This document shows, piece after piece, positions 17,816 to 27,065 of a DNA stretch of 41,377 bases (the stretch's first letter is position 1; each line of letters starts with the position of its first letter). The stretch comes from Magnetococcales bacterium (lineage in GTDB: Bacteria > Pseudomonadota > Magnetococcia > Magnetococcales > Magnetaquicoccaceae), in NCBI GenBank assembly GCA_015232705.1, contig JADFZD010000002.1:1-41377 (forward strand). Direction: 5' to 3'. Position numbers and translations under genes: made by a program. The notes below the pieces were generated by a model. That model ran no database searches. It saw nothing but the letters and a program-made list of their open reading frames with translations, and was not told the DNA's origin.

Positions 17816-18721
17816 ATGGCTCAGAAAGATGTTTCCGACGATGCCGGTCTGCAAAATCGCATCACCCTGTTGGAAGATCTGTTGAAAAAGGTGGTGGAGG
17901 TGCATCTTTCCACGGCGGTGCATGTCAAGAGCCTGGATGAGAAGCTCAATCGTATCGAGATCTCTGCAGACACCATCACCGGTTTCATGCGACGCATGGA
18001 GGGGGTGTCCGACGGTGCGGTTCCGGCGGATGGCCGGATTGCCGCCGAGGTGCAGCAGGGCGTTGGTGAGGTGCTCAAGGAGGTGGCCGAACTCAAGGCC
18101 TCCTTGCAGCATTTGTTGGAAAGGACTGATCAGGCGCATCTGACGGCCTCTGCCCCGGTGGTGGAGAGGCTCGACGTTTTGTCCCAGGTGCCGGAGATGT
18201 TCGACAAATTCCAAAATCAGCAGAGCACCATCCTGCAAACGCTGGAAAAACGCATCGATCCGCGTCTGATGATCTATTTGAAGCCTTTGATCGAGATGCT
18301 GGAAGAGGAAGGGCGTCAGGCCGAGGAGATGAAGAACAACGCCTTGAAGGAGTTGAACGAGCTTTTGACCGGTCAGCGGACCGGCTCGGATCGGGAGATC
18401 TCCGAGATGTTGCAGCATGTGAGCACGGAGATGGAGAAGTGCCAGGCCGCCTTCGAGCGCACCCAGCAGGCGTTGCAGATCGTGGTGACGCCGTTCCAGA
18501 ACGTGGGGCGTCTGTTCCGCAACAATCTGGAGATCATCGTGCAGGCGCATGACCTGATGGCGCAACTGCATGAAGACTTCCCCAACTTCCTGGAAGAGAT
18601 GCGCCGCATGCAGCTCTCGCATGCCCAGCAGATGGATCGTCTGCGTCAGGAGGAGCTGATGAAGCATATGGCGTATCACGAGCAGCTCAAAATGTTGGGG
18701 ATTGCCACACCGCAGGGATAG
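17816..18721 (+). CDS. Coiled-coil protein of unknown function following mamT
   Basis: 301 residues, mostly predicted helix with heptad-like patterns over nearly the whole length. There is no membrane segment and no recognisable enzymatic motif; Glu, Gln, Leu and Met are abundant. GAGGAG at 17802-17807 gives a strong start eight bases before the ATG. Its position 20 bp after mamT on the same strand places it in the magnetosome island and probably in the same transcript. It could be a cytoskeletal or scaffold protein or a partner of the kinase encoded downstream. MamY also has coiled-coil character, but I see no specific match and do not use that name. Confidence 0.8.
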   Translation: MAQKDVSDDAGLQNRITLLEDLLKKVVEVHLSTAVHVKSLDEKLNRIEISADTITGFMRRMEGVSDGAVPADGRIAAEVQQGVGEVLKEVAELKASLQHLLERTDQAHLTASAPVVERLDVLSQVPEMFDKFQNQQSTILQTLEKRIDPRLMIYLKPLIEMLEEEGRQAEEMKNNALKELNELLTGQRTGSDREISEMLQHVSTEMEKCQAAFERTQQALQIVVTPFQNVGRLFRNNLEIIVQAHDLMAQLHEDFPNFLEEMRRMQLSHAQQMDRLRQEELMKHMAYHEQLKMLGIATPQG

Positions 18722-18775
18722 TTCGGTTGCGCTGGCGACTCGTGGACGTCATGAGATCAAGCGTGGGAGGCGGAT

Positions 18776-19369
18776 ATGTTGCAATTGATTCCTTATGGCG
18801 TGGCTGTACTGCTGGGCGGCATGCTCGGCAAGAAATTGGGCCCGGCCATCTTGAGCGAGCAGATGGGCGACCGTCCCAAAGACGCGCTGCTCGAACGGGC
18901 GTCGATCTCCCTGATCGAGATTGTCGGTGAACGGCTGATTCAGGAAGAGTCGATCATTCTGGCCACAGAGGATGTGCCACTGGACAACCGCCACGGCAAC
19001 AAGGTGCTCACCAGCGAGCACGAGTTCGTGCGCTCCGCCGAGATCAGCTTTGCCGTGGAGCGCAGCCTGGAGCGGGGCAATCAGGTGCGCTCCTCCGTGT
19101 TGCGCCTGGTGGATGGTCTGGTGGAAAAGGAGCTGAAAAAGGCTCTGCACATTGAATTCGGCACCCAGGTGACCCGTCGGGTCAAGATCCATTTTTCCAC
19201 CGAACCGGGCCAGATGGTGCGCTATCGGCTGGTGTGGAAGCAGACCTCACGGCGCGGACTCTACTATGTCAACGTCGGCACCGACCGGCATGTCATCCCT
19301 TATGTTGTTACCTTTGGCCTGTTCCACTCGGTCGAAAGTCTCCGGGAAAGCGACCATGCACCTGCCTGA
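18776..19369 (+). CDS. Small membrane-anchored protein of unknown function
   Basis: 197 residues. A hydrophobic N-terminal stretch (about 4-27, YGVAVLLGGMLGKKLG) could be a membrane anchor, followed by a soluble domain of mixed helix and strand with LERASISLIEIVGERLI and a C-terminal VRYRLVWKQTSRRGLYY region. GGGAGG at 18765-18770 is an excellent ribosome binding site five bases before the ATG. I recognise no family. Its 3' end overlaps the kinase gene start by 14 bases, which suggests joint expression with the signalling genes that follow. Confidence 0.75.
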   Translation: MLQLIPYGVAVLLGGMLGKKLGPAILSEQMGDRPKDALLERASISLIEIVGERLIQEESIILATEDVPLDNRHGNKVLTSEHEFVRSAEISFAVERSLERGNQVRSSVLRLVDGLVEKELKKALHIEFGTQVTRRVKIHFSTEPGQMVRYRLVWKQTSRRGLYYVNVGTDRHVIPYVVTFGLFHSVESLRESDHAPA

Positions 19370-22300
19370 ATCCAGCCCCCTCATCCTGGCCAAGTCGCGT
19401 CCGGATGAGCCGGATTCGCTCAATCAAGCGGTTTGCGCCCGATTTGCCGAATTTCTGTTCGAGATCGGGATGCATCCGCTGATCATTTTCGCCCTCGACG
19501 GTTCAATCATCCATTTCAACCATCAGGCGGAGTTGCTGTTCGTCACCACGGCCCGCAACCAGATCGGTCACAATATCCTCAATCTGATCGCCACGAAGGA
19601 GCGTCCAGCCTTCCTGGAGGCGATGCAGAGTGTTTACCATCAGGCCAGCGTTGTCCCGACACACAAGAGCGTCAAAAAGATCCGTACCACAGGGCAGGAT
19701 TTACGTGAGAACGCCCTGGAACTGGAAGTCAGTCTTCTGAGCATTATCAAAGGTTTGCAAGGATTCGTGGCCGCCTCGCTGACCGACATTTCTGAGCTGA
19801 AATACTCCTACACAGTCCTGTCAAACACCCTCGCCCTGGCAGAAGAGCGGCTTACCAGAGAACAGAAGGAGTTGCAACTGGCCAAACGGGCCGAACTCAA
19901 TGCCACCCTCTCGTTGCGCACTCAGCAGACCATCAACAAGTTGCTGCACATCTCGCTGGAGTCGGGTCAGTTGCACGAAAAGTTGCAGCGGGCACTCGAA
20001 AAGATCAGCAGCTTGTCGCTGATCACATCGCAGGACAGCAGCCTGGCGCTCTATCTGTACGATGAGACCACACCCAGTTTCAACCTGGTGGCCCAGCTTC
20101 CCCCAAGAACAGATATGCTTGCGGTGTGGTCCTGTCCCAATGCCTCCATGGAATGCACCACCTGCCTGATCGCGCTGCAGGAATTCAATAGGGAGATGGA
20201 TGTGTGCGGCGCGGGTCTGCACGGCAAGATCGATTTTTGCCAGCCGTTCCACTCGGATTCCCAACTGCTCGGGGCGATGCGGCTGATCTTCTCGGAAAAA
20301 GACGTGTTCTCGGTGTTTGAACATTCGATTTTTGCCTCGATCGGCAAGGTGCTGTCCTACATCATCATCCGCGCCCGCATCGATCAGGCGTTGCAGGAGT
20401 CGCAGGAGCGGGCCGAGGCGGCCAATCGCGCCAAAAGTGAATTCCTGGCCAACATGAGCCACGAGATCCGCAGTCCCCTTAACGCGATCATCGGCATGAC
20501 CGATCTGGTGTTAAGCACCCCACTGTCGCGCGAGGAGATGCTCGTCAACCTGGAGATCGTGCGCTCCTCGTCGCACGCCCTGCTGGATCTGATCAACGGC
20601 ATTCTCGATCTCTCCAAGATCGAGGCTGGACATTTCCAGTTGGAGTCCCTCACGTTCGACCTGCTGGGTCAACTGGAAGGGGCGTGCGAGATGCTGGCGA
20701 TCAAGGCGCATCAGAAGGGGTTGAGCCTTTACACCCACATTCCCCCGGATCTGCCCCGCTCCCTGACCGGCGATCCCCTGCGTTTGAAGCAGATCATCAT
20801 CAATCTGATCAACAACGCCATCAAGTTCACCAGTGCCGGGGAGATCGTGTTGACGGTCGAACCGGTCGCCGGGCACGATGCAACCGGCGATCCGCAACAG
20901 TATCTGCATTTTTCCGTCAGCGATACCGGGATCGGCATCCCCGAAGAGATGCAGCGGAAGATCTTTCAGAGTTTTGTTCAGGCCGATGGTTCGATTGCCC
21001 GCAAATTCGGCGGAACCGGACTGGGACTGACCATCTCGCGCCATCTGGTGGAAATGATGGGCGGGGACCTGCTGGTGGAAAGCCAGGAGGGTCAAGGCAG
21101 TCGTTTTCATTTCACCATTCCGTTTGGCTCGGGCCAGGACTCCGAACCACCCGAACCCTGGATGAAGCAGCGGTGTGACACGCCGGGGGACAGCGCCCAT
21201 TTCTCACTGACCGGGAGACGAATTCTTCTGGCGGACTCCCACCCGACAGGCGCGAAGATCGTCGGCCAACTGCTGCGTTTTCACGGTGCCCAGGTCACCA
21301 CCGTCGAGAGTCGTGAAGCCTTCGAGGCGGCGTTGGAGCAACAAATCCTCACGCCCTTCGATCTGCTGATCGTCGACGAGACGATCGTGCCTGGGTGCGA
21401 CTGTCTGGCACGCGCCCCTTACGAGTTCTACCAGGCCCGCATCATCGTGATGATTTCCTCGCACCTGACCTCCAGAAATTTTAAGCTGGAAGGGGAGTTG
21501 CGGAAGGTGGTGATTTTCAAGAAACCGATCCGCCAGTTCTTTCTGCTCAAAAAGATTCAACGGCTTCTCCACCCCTCCACGGACGCCAACCCGGAAGAGG
21601 AGTCCGGGACCAGCGCTGTCGTGCTGCCCAAGGCCAGCCAACCTCTGGAGATCCTCCTCGTCGAGGATCTGCCCGCCAACCAGAAACTCGCCCAGGATAT
21701 TCTCACCCTGCAGGGACACCGGGTGACCCTCGCCAATAACGGTGTCGAGGCTCTGGAGATCCTCAAAAAGGGGGCGCCTGTGGACCTGATTCTCATGGAT
21801 CTGCAAATGCCGATCATGGATGGCTTCGAGACCACACACCGCATCCGCAGCGGCGATCCGGCCGAAGTCGGCAACCCCCAGGTGCCGATCGTCGCGGTTT
21901 CCGCCATGGTGATGATGAACGAAAAGTTCAAGTGCTACGAGATCGGCATGAACGGCTTTCTGCTCAAACCCTATCAGACGCACGAATTGGTGGAAGCGGT
22001 TGCCGGATATTCCAAAATCAAAAAGCAGACCACGCGCAAGGCCCCGGTCGGCGAGATCGTCCTGAGTGCCGTGGAGACCGACGAGGAGACGTTGCGGCGC
22101 TTCAAACAGACCTTCGTCGTCGAGGTTGCCGATCATCTGCGCCAGTTGAATCAATCGCTGCTGCGCACCGATCTGGGAAGTGTGGTCCGGGAGGGCAACT
22201 GGTTGCGCACCATGGCCGGTTATATCGGTGCCAATCGTCTGGCCTCGCACGCGATCCGCTTGACCGGCCAGGCGGAAATGGAAGCCTGGGAAGATGCCCT

Positions 22301-22373
22301 GACCATGGTTCCGAACCTGGAACAGTATGTGGAAGCCCTGGTTCAACACCTTACCCACGAGAGAGTAGCATGA
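19356..22373 (+). CDS. Hybrid sensor histidine kinase: PAS, GAF-like, HisKA, HATPase, two receiver domains and an HPt-like end
   Basis: 1005 residues from ATG 19356; the open frame begins at 19266 inside the previous gene. Domains in order: PAS-like (about 25-130), a cysteine-rich GAF-like domain (about 190-335), HisKA with His369 in [11 protein letters not shown], HATPase_c with N, G1 (DTGIGIP) and G2 (GGTGLGL) boxes, receiver 1 with Asp674, receiver 2 with Asp815 ([13 protein letters not shown]), and a C-terminal helical domain like HPt. In that last domain the phospho-histidine position is Asn948 ([12 protein letters not shown]). No membrane segment is evident, so it should sense a cytoplasmic signal. 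Its stop overlaps the response regulator start (ATGA). Confidence 0.92.
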   Translation: MHLPESSPLILAKSRPDEPDSLNQAVCARFAEFLFEIGMHPLIIFALDGSIIHFNHQAELLFVTTARNQIGHNILNLIATKERPAFLEAMQSVYHQASVVPTHKSVKKIRTTGQDLRENALELEVSLLSIIKGLQGFVAASLTDISELKYSYTVLSNTLALAEERLTREQKELQLAKRAELNATLSLRTQQTINKLLHISLESGQLHEKLQRALEKISSLSLITSQDSSLALYLYDETTPSFNLVAQLPPRTDMLAVWSCPNASMECTTCLIALQEFNREMDVCGAGLHGKIDFCQPFHSDSQLLGAMRLIFSEKDVFSVFEHSIFASIGKVLSYIIIRARIDQALQESQERAEAANRAKSEFLANMSHEIRSPLNAIIGMTDLVLSTPLSREEMLVNLEIVRSSSHALLDLINGILDLSKIEAGHFQLESLTFDLLGQLEGACEMLAIKAHQKGLSLYTHIPPDLPRSLTGDPLRLKQIIINLINNAIKFTSAGEIVLTVEPVAGHDATGDPQQYLHFSVSDTGIGIPEEMQRKIFQSFVQADGSIARKFGGTGLGLTISRHLVEMMGGDLLVESQEGQGSRFHFTIPFGSGQDSEPPEPWMKQRCDTPGDSAHFSLTGRRILLADSHPTGAKIVGQLLRFHGAQVTTVESREAFEAALEQQILTPFDLLIVDETIVPGCDCLARAPYEFYQARIIVMISSHLTSRNFKLEGELRKVVIFKKPIRQFFLLKKIQRLLHPSTDANPEEESGTSAVVLPKASQPLEILLVEDLPANQKLAQDILTLQGHRVTLANNGVEALEILKKGAPVDLILMDLQMPIMDGFETTHRIRSGDPAEVGNPQVPIVAVSAMVMMNEKFKCYEIGMNGFLLKPYQTHELVEAVAGYSKIKKQTTRKAPVGEIVLSAVETDEETLRRFKQTFVVEVADHLRQLNQSLLRTDLGSVVREGNWLRTMAGYIGANRLASHAIRLTGQAEMEAWEDALTMVPNLEQYVEALVQHLTHERVA

Positions 22374-22792
22374 AAATCCTGATTGCCGATGACGAGTTGA
22401 ACAACCGCAAACTGCTGCGCGACTATCTGAAGAGTTTTGCCCATTGTGACATGGTGAGCGATGGCAAAGCGGCCCTGGAACTGTTCACCGCCGACATGGA
22501 AGATGGCGAACCGTATGACCTGGTGTTGCTGGACATCATGATGCCGGTCATGGATGGTCAAAAGGGCTTGGCGCGCATTCGCGCTACGGAAAAACGCCTC
22601 ACCGAAAACAAGGAGGGTTACAAGGAGACCCCAATCATCATGGTGACCGGCATGGACTCCTCGTTGCAGGCGATGCAGGCCTATTTCAAGGGTGGCTGTT
22701 CCGACTATCTCACCAAACCGGTCACCCGCCCGGCACTGTTGGAGAAGTTGCGCAAGTTCAATCTGATTGCCGAAGGCGAAGGGGAGGATTGA
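22370..22792 (+). CDS. Single-domain response regulator (receiver only)
   Basis: 140 residues covering just a receiver domain. Acidic pocket residues are ADDE at the start, the phospho-acceptor lies in LLDIMMPVMDG (about residue 58), with Thr in VTG and Lys in TKPV completing the set. It has no output domain, so it must pass its signal through protein contact, like CheY or Spo0F-type proteins. Start codon overlaps the kinase stop by four bases and its stop lies two bases before the next ATG: kinase and regulator are almost surely cognate. Confidence 0.93.
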   Translation: MKILIADDELNNRKLLRDYLKSFAHCDMVSDGKAALELFTADMEDGEPYDLVLLDIMMPVMDGQKGLARIRATEKRLTENKEGYKETPIIMVTGMDSSLQAMQAYFKGGCSDYLTKPVTRPALLEKLRKFNLIAEGEGED

Positions 22793-22794
22793 CC

Positions 22795-23727
22795 ATGTCC
22801 GCCTCAATGCATGCCCGAAGAAAACAGGACCGGGTCTTCAGTGGGCAACCCATGGAACTGGATGGCGTGCTGGGAAATGCCCTGGATGTCAGTGACATCG
22901 CGGTGTTTCTGGTCTTTCCGATCCGACAGTCGTTCGAAGTGGGTCACAAGGGGCTGTTGAAATTCTCCTTGAAGAATCAAGACATCGAAGAGTGGGTGTC
23001 GGTGGCGCGCGTCACCCCTTCGGGGGTCTCCCTGGTCTCCCTGGAGACGCCAAGCAACTTGAGCAAACTGTGCGCCTCCTCGCGCAGCGGCATCAAATAT
23101 GTGCAGCACACCGAGGAAGAGAGCACCATCTGGTTGCGGGGCGAGTTGTCGGCCGACTTCTGGGACGAGTTCGCCCAGATCTATCGCGAGCTTCCACCGC
23201 GTTGGCGCTATCGGCTCCACTTCCAGAACGTCACGGGGGTGACCCCTTCGGGCGTGGCCATGCTGCTGCATCTGGAGGCGCACAATCAGGGCAGCGGGGA
23301 TGACATCCAGATCTTTAATTGCAGCAAGGAGATTCTGGATGCCCTGTCGCCTCTGAACGTGCCCGGTATCGGCATCACCCTGCACGGTGTTGATTTGCAA
23401 GGGGATGATGCGCATCGATTCGAGGTGGAGACGATTCGTGAAATGGGTCAACCGACCACGGTCAAGATTCGTGTCGCCCGGATGTTCGATTACAACTGTC
23501 GCAACGAGTTTGCCAAGCTCTATCGCTATCGTGGCCGGAATACCCACTACATCCTCGATTTTCAGAATACGGTGCATCTCGGCAAGGCGGCCTTCGGCAC
23601 CATGTTGTTGCTGAACCAGCACAACCGTGAAAAGCAGGGGGAACCGATCCGGATGATCCACTGCAGCCCGTACATCAAAGGTCTGTTGCATCAAATGAAA
23701 TTTGAGCATTTTTTCGAGATTGAATGA
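22795..23727 (+). CDS. Protein with two STAS-like domains
   Basis: 310 residues from ATG 22795, seven bases after GGGGAGG. The N-terminal about 85 residues form a beta-rich region of unclear family; a PilZ-like fold is possible but its motif is not convincing. Two STAS-like domains follow, about 105-190 (HFQNVTGVTPSGVAMLL) and about 215-310 (DFQNTVHLGKAAFGTMLLL). STAS domains of anti-sigma-antagonist type are controlled by Ser or Thr phosphorylation or by receiver partners; both here have Thr or Ser near the helix start. Position immediately after the response regulator suggests it is a downstream partner. Stop overlaps the next start (ATGA). Confidence 0.75.
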   Translation: MSASMHARRKQDRVFSGQPMELDGVLGNALDVSDIAVFLVFPIRQSFEVGHKGLLKFSLKNQDIEEWVSVARVTPSGVSLVSLETPSNLSKLCASSRSGIKYVQHTEEESTIWLRGELSADFWDEFAQIYRELPPRWRYRLHFQNVTGVTPSGVAMLLHLEAHNQGSGDDIQIFNCSKEILDALSPLNVPGIGITLHGVDLQGDDAHRFEVETIREMGQPTTVKIRVARMFDYNCRNEFAKLYRYRGRNTHYILDFQNTVHLGKAAFGTMLLLNQHNREKQGEPIRMIHCSPYIKGLLHQMKFEHFFEIE

Positions 23728-25850
23728 ATCGTTCCGCTCGCTTGGTTCCGGGGGTCGTCATGCTTGATGAGAATAATTCCCAGTTGAAGCTGTTTGTCGA
23801 GGAGTCCCGGAACCGGGTGCAGCTCTGTCTGGATGATTTCGACACCCTGGCGCAGAGTGGACCGGAAATACGGGCCGCTGCCTTTGAACGGTTGCTGCGC
23901 ACCACGCGCGGCATCGGCGGTTCTGCCCGGTTTCACGCCCTGACGCAGGTTGTCCGTTTGTGTCAATCCCTGGAGTCCTTTCTGGGCCGCTTTCGTGCCC
24001 ATCTGCTGAATGCACGCCCCGAGTTCATCTCGGTGGTCGTGTTGGCAATGAAGAAGCTCAGTCAATTGCTCGACAATCCGCTGCTCACGCCCCCCCTCTC
24101 CATTGATCCGGAGATTCTCGCCATCCAGTCCATGCTCGCCGCCCATGCCGATCCGCCGGAGTTCAATCTCGCCGATTATCCGCAGGCGCTGGCCATGGCC
24201 GTGCGCCAGGGGCTCGACTTCTACTCCATTCACATGCCTCTGGGTGGCGCTCCGGAGGCGAATCGTCAGCAGTTCTTGCAAATCAAGACCGCCGTCGAAG
24301 CAGTGGCCACCCTCGTTGCCGCCAAACCGGATCTGGGCAGTCGCTTCGAGTGGCGGGATGATCTGCCCGGTGGCATGGTGCGCCTGTTGTTGAGCACGGT
24401 CCTGCCCGGCGAGATCCTCCACGGATTGATTCAGTTGCCGCAGGAGCAGATTGTCCGGTTGGAGATTCCGGAGGCGCTCTCGCAAGCCGTAAACGCCGAG
24501 ATCGAGCGGCAGGCGCGGGCGGAGGCCGAGGAGCGGACCAGGCTCGCAGCGCCGGTCGAGGAGGATGCGCTGGCCGAGACGCAACTTGGCGAGGTGGAAG
24601 AGCAAGTTCGCCTGAGCGAGGCGGGCGCAAATTCTCATACGGATCCTCTGGAAGATACACAACTGGGTGAGGCCGAAGCCCGGGCTCGCCAGGCGCATAT
24701 CGAGGAGATGCGGCGTCAGGAGGCGTTGCAGGAGGAGCAACGCCGCAAGGCGGCCTACGACGCGGCAGAGCGGGAGCGTCTGGAACAGGCACGCCGCCAG
24801 GACGAGGAGCGGCAACGTCAGGAGGCCGCCGCACAAGCTGAGGCACGCAACCGGCAGGCTGCACAACGTGCACAACGGCGACGCTGGATCTATGGCGGAT
24901 TGGCCGCTGCCGGCGTGCTGGTTGTCGTGGCTCATCAAACCGGGATCGTGTCGCTGCCCGGAGAGGAGAACAGGCTCTCTTCGACCATCCAGATCTCCAA
25001 GGAGTTGCGCAGCCAGAGTGCTCCAAACACCAACGAGAGTGCAACCGTCAAACCGGCGCCCGTGATCGCGCCTCCCCCTGCCAGCAAGCCCGCTGTCGTG
25101 TCGGCTGCCGGGCAGTCCTCTGCCGCGCCTCCGCCGGTGGTCAAGCCACCCGAGCCGACGTTGCCCAAAGAGCCGCCTGCCGCGGCTCCGCCGGTGGTCA
25201 AGCCACCCGAACCGGCGTTGCTTAAAGAAACGCCTGCCGTCCCGCCGTCTGCGTCGACGGAGAGTCGCCAGGGTGAGCCAACCCCATTCTCACCGTTGAT
25301 GAAAGAGCAGAACAATCTGCCCGATGTGGATGTCAAAGCAGAGGAACAGGCCAGCCGCTCTGCCGCGCCGCCGCTTCCCGTCAAGCCGGAACTCCCAGCA
25401 GAGCCAACATCCTGGCAGAGCGCCTTCGCGCGCCACGATACACCCATGGTTCGGCTGACCAAGGAGTCTTACGAGAGCTTCAAACCCGCCAAGAATACCA
25501 AACACGGCAGCATGCGTGTGCGGCGCACCCCGGATGGCGACCTGCTCTTCTCCATTGCCGACATGATGGGCCATACGGCCATGCGCCAGAAGGAGAGGTT
25601 CCAGCTGACGCCGGAGTCGATGACCGAGTTGCGTCTGGTGTTTCAGGTGGAGCGCGGTCACGCCTACATGTTCGCGTTGGATCGCGACGGTGAAACGGTC
25701 ATCCCGAAGGAATTCTGGAGCGAGTTCTCCAAGGTCAGCAAAAAGGCGGTCAGTGTCAGCCGGGTGATGAAGGAGAGTCCGGAGGGGGTGCATTTGAAGG
25801 ATTTGACCGCGTTGACCATGTCCTACATTCTGAGAACCACTGCACCATGA
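23724..25850 (+). CDS. Transmembrane protein with a degenerate HPt head, coiled coil and Pro-rich outer part
   Basis: 708 residues. Residues about 14-95 resemble a CheA-type HPt bundle, but the phospho-histidine position holds Arg59 (RTTRGIGGSARF against the usual HTxKG pattern). A compact domain of unknown family follows (about 145-250). A long charged helix rich in Glu, Arg, Gln and Ala (about 255-385) leads to one membrane segment (about 388-405), then a Pro/Ala-rich linker with VVKPPEP repeats and a C-terminal domain (about 575-708). The layout couples a cytoplasmic signalling head to a periplasmic or magnetosome-lumen domain. ATG 23724 overlaps the previous stop; ATG 23760 is an alternative with GGGGG before it. 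Confidence 0.8.
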   Translation: MNRSARLVPGVVMLDENNSQLKLFVEESRNRVQLCLDDFDTLAQSGPEIRAAAFERLLRTTRGIGGSARFHALTQVVRLCQSLESFLGRFRAHLLNARPEFISVVVLAMKKLSQLLDNPLLTPPLSIDPEILAIQSMLAAHADPPEFNLADYPQALAMAVRQGLDFYSIHMPLGGAPEANRQQFLQIKTAVEAVATLVAAKPDLGSRFEWRDDLPGGMVRLLLSTVLPGEILHGLIQLPQEQIVRLEIPEALSQAVNAEIERQARAEAEERTRLAAPVEEDALAETQLGEVEEQVRLSEAGANSHTDPLEDTQLGEAEARARQAHIEEMRRQEALQEEQRRKAAYDAAERERLEQARRQDEERQRQEAAAQAEARNRQAAQRAQRRRWIYGGLAAAGVLVVVAHQTGIVSLPGEENRLSSTIQISKELRSQSAPNTNESATVKPAPVIAPPPASKPAVVSAAGQSSAAPPPVVKPPEPTLPKEPPAAAPPVVKPPEPALLKETPAVPPSASTESRQGEPTPFSPLMKEQNNLPDVDVKAEEQASRSAAPPLPVKPELPAEPTSWQSAFARHDTPMVRLTKESYESFKPAKNTKHGSMRVRRTPDGDLLFSIADMMGHTAMRQKERFQLTPESMTELRLVFQVERGHAYMFALDRDGETVIPKEFWSEFSKVSKKAVSVSRVMKESPEGVHLKDLTALTMSYILRTTAP

Positions 25851-25860
25851 GGCCAAACGC

Positions 25861-26688
25861 ATGAAAACCATCGATTTTGGTATTGCCCGCATCGCCCATG
25901 TCGTCTGGGAGTCGGAGCTGGAAGAGCTGGTCCAGCAGCGTCGCAAGACGGTGCATCTGACCAGTCACGAAGATTGCGAACTGGGTCTGTGGCTGCATGG
26001 CGAGGGGATCCGCGAACTGTACCATCTCTCCCCAATTCGTCAACTGGTCGAGATCCACGAACGGTTTCATCGCGCTGCCTTGCATCTGTTGTCGATCTAC
26101 GCCACAGGTACGCCGGAGCAGATCGAACACGAAATGCATCTGGTACGTTCACTCAGCCGGGACATCGTCTACTTCATCACCGAGGCCGAACTCGATTATC
26201 TGGAACACAAGCCGCTGGAGGATTTCTCGACCCATCCGTTCAAGACGATGATCCATCGTCTGTTCAATATCCACATTCCGGGTCATGAAGATACCAAACC
26301 ATACGGCATCCTGGAGGTCAGTCACGCGCGCCTGATGCACCTGCGCTGGTCCAGGCAACTGCTGAAGGCGTTTCAGCACTGGGGCCGGGATGCGGTGCTG
26401 GAACCGTCCGAGGCCTGTTTTGTCGGCATCTGGGTCCGGGATGTCGGCAATCGCAACGGGCAGCACGAGGCGTTGATTCGCACACTGGATGACAAGCATC
26501 AACGCTTCCATCAGCGTGCCGAAGAGACGATCCGGCTGTTGCGCCGCAAAAATTTTCGCAGATCCGAAGAGGCTTACCAGGAGGTGGTATTGCTCGGGCG
26601 GGAGGTGCTGTATCTGTTGACGCGTATCGAAATGGCGTTCCTGCAATCCGGAGAGGTGACCAAACCGGTCAATCTGTTCGGGCATTGA
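25861..26688 (+). CDS. Tandem CZB (chemoreceptor zinc-binding) protein
   Basis: 275 residues made of two four-helix units with the CZB ligand set. Unit 1 has His13, Cys39, His66 and His70 (DCELGLW and IHERFH); unit 2 has His160, Cys186, His213 and His217 (EACFVGIW and KHQRFH). Spacings are identical in the two units: 26, 27 and 4. CZB domains bind zinc through three His and one Cys and respond to zinc or to oxidants such as hypochlorous acid in chemoreceptors and diguanylate cyclases. Here they stand alone and duplicated, with no output domain, so the output is presumably a partner in the same operon. It starts ten bases after the HPt-like gene and is the last gene before the terminator. Confidence 0.88.
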   Translation: MKTIDFGIARIAHVVWESELEELVQQRRKTVHLTSHEDCELGLWLHGEGIRELYHLSPIRQLVEIHERFHRAALHLLSIYATGTPEQIEHEMHLVRSLSRDIVYFITEAELDYLEHKPLEDFSTHPFKTMIHRLFNIHIPGHEDTKPYGILEVSHARLMHLRWSRQLLKAFQHWGRDAVLEPSEACFVGIWVRDVGNRNGQHEALIRTLDDKHQRFHQRAEETIRLLRRKNFRRSEEAYQEVVLLGREVLYLLTRIEMAFLQSGEVTKPVNLFGH

Positions 26689-26749
26689 AGCCCGTGACCG
26701 CCTCCAAGGAGTCCAGAAAGCGGAACATGGCAGGATCCATCTTCGGGAG

Positions 26750-26788
26750 GGCGATACGGAAGCCGCGTGTGTCGGCTTCCGTATCGCC
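26750..26788. terminator. Strong 16-bp hairpin between convergent genes
   Basis: GGCGATACGGAAGCCG (26750-26765) pairs perfectly with CGGCTTCCGTATCGCC (26773-26788) around a 7-nt loop. It lies between the end of the tandem CZB gene (+) and the end of the feoA-like gene (-), the expected place for a shared bidirectional terminator. Only a short T run follows, so termination strength is inferred from the stem. Confidence 0.8.
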
Positions 26789-26795
26789 TTGATTC

Positions 26796-27065
26796 TCAAA
26801 GCGAGGAGACCACGATGTTCCTGGCATCTTCATTCCGGATGGAGAGTCGATAACCGAGAATCGTATAAATGCGCGGATCCCCGAACGGCGCCTTGGTTTC
26901 CAGGGAGATCTCCTTGCCTCTCACCAGCCCCAGGGCCATGAGGCGCTTTTTGCAAAGATCATCGCCTTTGAGTGCCTCGATGCGGGCCGTGCTGCCAACC
27001 GGCAGTTTGTCGAGGGTCATGTCGAGGAGCTGTTCTGTCATCTCTTGGGAGGGTGAACGGGGCAT
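26796..27065 (-). CDS. feoA: FeoA-like ferrous iron transport accessory protein
   Basis: 89 residues, an SH3-like FeoA domain: LDKLPVGSTARIEAL, then KKRLMALGLVRGKEI and a final YRLSIRNEDARNIVV. FeoA assists the Fe(II) permease FeoB. Family members also occur as domains of metal-dependent repressors, but no DNA-binding part exists here. On the - strand AAGGA stands about seven bases before the ATG at 27065, and a later in-frame ATG (27041) is less likely. No feoB is in this window, so this is an orphan copy. Some magnetotactic bacteria carry feoAB genes dedicated to magnetosomes, which fits the setting. Confidence 0.88.
   Translation of the reverse strand: MPRSPSQEMTEQLLDMTLDKLPVGSTARIEALKGDDLCKKRLMALGLVRGKEISLETKAPFGDPRIYTILGYRLSIRNEDARNIVVSSL

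Noticed and set aside
17816-18721. Naming the coiled-coil protein MamY
   Set aside because: Coiled-coil character alone is too general; there is no membrane segment and no specific sequence match that I can see.
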